Assembly (NCBI GenBank): GCA_016191285.1
Contig: JACPPA010000040.1
Span: 1-43,200, forward strand
Length of the DNA stretch: 43,200 bases
Direction of reading: 5' to 3'
Origin: Gammaproteobacteria bacterium
GTDB taxonomy: Bacteria > Pseudomonadota > Gammaproteobacteria > Ga0077536
The notes beneath the pieces were generated by a model. It was not told the origin of the DNA, ran no database searches, and was given only the letters and a program-made list of their open reading frames with translations. The translations under genes were made by a program, and so were the position numbers. Shown here one piece after another: positions 41,971-43,200 of this stretch. The stretch's first letter is position 1, and each line of letters starts with the position of its first letter.

Positions 41971-42503
41971 ATGCCCTTTAACCTGTTGTTGCTGCCGCTG
42001 CTCGGCGGCTACCTGCTAGTTTCCCGTACCCACCTACTCGCATTCGGCGCCGCCAAACAGTCCGGCGAACGGCTGCTATTTATGGCTGCTCACGTTGCCG
42101 TCGTCCTGTTGTTCGTGTCCCGCGTGCTGATGCTTACCATTGTGCACTACCTACCTAGAGTCGGTGGATTGTGGCGGGCGTTTTCACCTTGGGAGTATTC
42201 CGGCACCGCTACCGGAGCGTTATTTCTAGGATTTGCGATTCCTTGGATCATCAACTGGCTAAAGCCGCTAAATGTCGCTAGCCGATTGGCGATCCAAAAG
42301 CATGGCGACGGGCTCGACCAATTGTTCTTCGAGGCGACGGAAAACGAAAACCAAGTGGTAATTACGCTCGCTTCGGGCAAAGTTTATGCCGGGTGGCTCG
42401 ATTGGACGCCACCGAATCCGGGCGCATCAGTCAGATTGTAACCGCTGGCCTGTTCGATCCAGCCGCATACAATCGGTTTAATCCTCAATCATCGGCGCCC
42501 TAG
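41971..42503 (+). pseudogene. Membrane protein with internal deletion/frameshift (probable)
   Basis: The first frame (156 residues to 42441) has three hydrophobic segments (LLLLPLLGGYLLVS, AAHVAVVLLFVSRVLMLTIV, GALFLGFAIPWIINWL), then VVITLASGKVYAGWLDWTPP and an abrupt stop. The motif SGKVY.GW is where longer relatives I recall begin a cytoplasmic domain of about 80 residues. In the next frame from about 42433 comes ISQIVTAGLFDPAAYNRFNP, which resembles the C-terminal end of such proteins (...IVSA..FDP..Y.RF.P), ending at 42503. I infer loss of the middle of the domain with a frame change. An intact short protein ending at 42441 is the alternative. Confidence 0.5.
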
Positions 42504-42872
42504 CGCGAGCCGCTCACCATTCGTGAAGCTTGCGGGCACGGCCGATCGGAATTGGTGCGCGTGGGGTTTGTCGGACACTTTCTCGATACGCCAAAGTAAA
42601 TCGGAACCAGCGGTACGGCAGGTAGCGCCTAAATGACGATCCAGACTTAAGTAGGATCGTTCAGTGTTCTGTGCGAGTATCGAATCGATTAAGTCAGCGT
42701 TCTCCCAGTAGTTAAGGACATCCAATAATCCCGATGTCCTCTCTTCATCGGTGACGCCAAGCACTCGTCGAGCTGAGTAGTAAACGGCACTGAACGAATG
42801 CGCGTCGCTTTTCGCTGCGAGCATGTGCAGCGAAGGCCCATATCGATCACGTAAAATCCTCATGAATCGCAT
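42489..42872 (-). CDS. Hypothetical protein
   Basis: A 127-residue frame with no signal peptide or membrane segment. The N-terminal part MRILRDRYGPSLHMLAAKSD and HSFSAVYYSARRVLGVTDEE look helical and protein-like, and the middle LLDVLNYWENADLIDSILAQ is a plausible amphipathic helix. No family recognised. The start could be ATG 42872 or the in-frame ATG at 42863; neither has a strong ribosome site. Its end overlaps the end of the converging membrane-protein remnant by 15 bp. It may be a fragment. Confidence 0.45.
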   Translation of the reverse strand: MRFMRILRDRYGPSLHMLAAKSDAHSFSAVYYSARRVLGVTDEERTSGLLDVLNYWENADLIDSILAQNTERSYLSLDRHLGATCRTAGSDLLWRIEKVSDKPHAHQFRSAVPASFTNGERLALGRR

Positions 42873-42987
42873 TACTGTCGGCAGCTGCGCACGAGGCGAT
42901 GGATATCAATGCAACTACCAGCGCATCGGAACTTTTTCGCTTCTAATTATCAAAACAATACAACAAGCGCTGAATCGTGAGGAGAGT

Positions 42988-43200
42988 AGGAGACGCCACA
43001 TATGAAGTGACGCGGCCGATTTACTTTGATGCGCTGAAGGGGGGGATGGACTCGCAAACGCTTTTGCGTTTGCTCGCCCCTGCGGGGCGCACTGCGTGCG
43101 TCCCGCTTCGCTTCGCGAAGCGGTCGAACTTGGGGCTCTCTTCCAACCAGGAGACGCCACATATGAAGTGACGCGGCCGATTTACTTTGATGCGCTGAAG
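42988..43200. repeat. Direct repeat (at least 52 bp, 161-bp period) enclosing a hairpin series
   Basis: The segment 42988-43039 (AGGAGACGCCACATATGAAG, then TGACGCGGCCGATTTACTTT, GATGCGCTGAAG) recurs exactly at 43149-43200, where the window ends, so the repeat may be longer. Between the copies lie GCAAACGC-TTTT-GCGTTTGC (43054-43073), CGCCCC-TGC-GGGGCG (43075-43089), a short CGCAC-TGC-GTGCG, and CCGCTTCG-CTTCG-CGAAGCGG (43103-43123): successive hairpins with 8-, 6-, 5- and 8-bp stems. No complete gene is seen in it. Confidence 0.9.

Overview
The window looks like a chromosomal segment of an uncultured or little-studied gammaproteobacterium of moderately high GC. Three things point there: a complete-order System I cytochrome c maturation operon (ccmABCDEFGHI), a Wbp-type nucleotide-sugar pathway like that of Pseudomonas O-antigens, and abundant interspersed palindromes of the GTGGGAGC...GCTTTAGC and GATTCCGGC...GCCGGAATGAC types common in Pseudomonas/Xanthomonas relatives. 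The lineage is inferred; no rRNA, tRNA or other marker gene is present.

Layout. 1-1.5 kb: tail of an ISL3-family transposase abutting a secreted protein that it probably truncated. 2-21.8 kb: a surface-polysaccharide locus. Its plus-strand arm (1978-7518) encodes a membrane protein of GT-C-like character, a methyltransferase-GT2 fusion with a decayed methyltransferase half, a class I methyltransferase and two FkbM methyltransferases. The converging minus-strand arm (17416-7554) encodes an antitoxin, a PIN-domain/WbpE-type aminotransferase fusion, WbpB-like dehydrogenase, WbpD-like acetyltransferase, acyltransferase 3, a second DegT aminotransferase, Wzx flippase and the HisH2-HisF2-WbpG amidotransferase set. 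Behind it lie Ugd, a TviB-type UDP-GlcNAc dehydrogenase and a UDP-glucuronate 4-epimerase-like gene. Together these predict a 2,3-diamino-2,3-dideoxy-uronic acid carrying an acetamidino group; no WbpI-type C2 epimerase is visible.

21.9-30.2 kb: a conserved small protein and the ccm operon. ccmF carries an in-frame amber codon just before its tryptophan-rich WWD motif, and about 400 bp of repeats sit between ccmC and ccmD. 30.2-34 kb: a lipoprotein, a thermonuclease-like protein, a methyltransferase, and a cytochrome c/PQQ-propeller dehydrogenase whose 3' end is cut off at a run of four adjoining hairpins. 34.3-40.6 kb: a lipid- or steroid-like catabolic set (SDR, decayed thiolase-like gene, cytochrome P450, acyl-CoA dehydrogenase, metaxin-like GST, P450 fragment). 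It is interrupted by a Phd/VapC module whose toxin is broken by a 25-bp tandem duplication, and by a 166-bp MITE with intact terminal repeats and target duplication. 40.6-43.2 kb: an accessory, decaying end with an IS3 remnant, short orphan genes, a probable membrane-protein pseudogene and a direct repeat running off the window.

The most unusual object is the PIN toxin domain fused in frame to a polysaccharide aminotransferase directly downstream of an antitoxin-like gene. This suggests a toxin-antitoxin module captured by, or policing, a sugar-biosynthesis operon.
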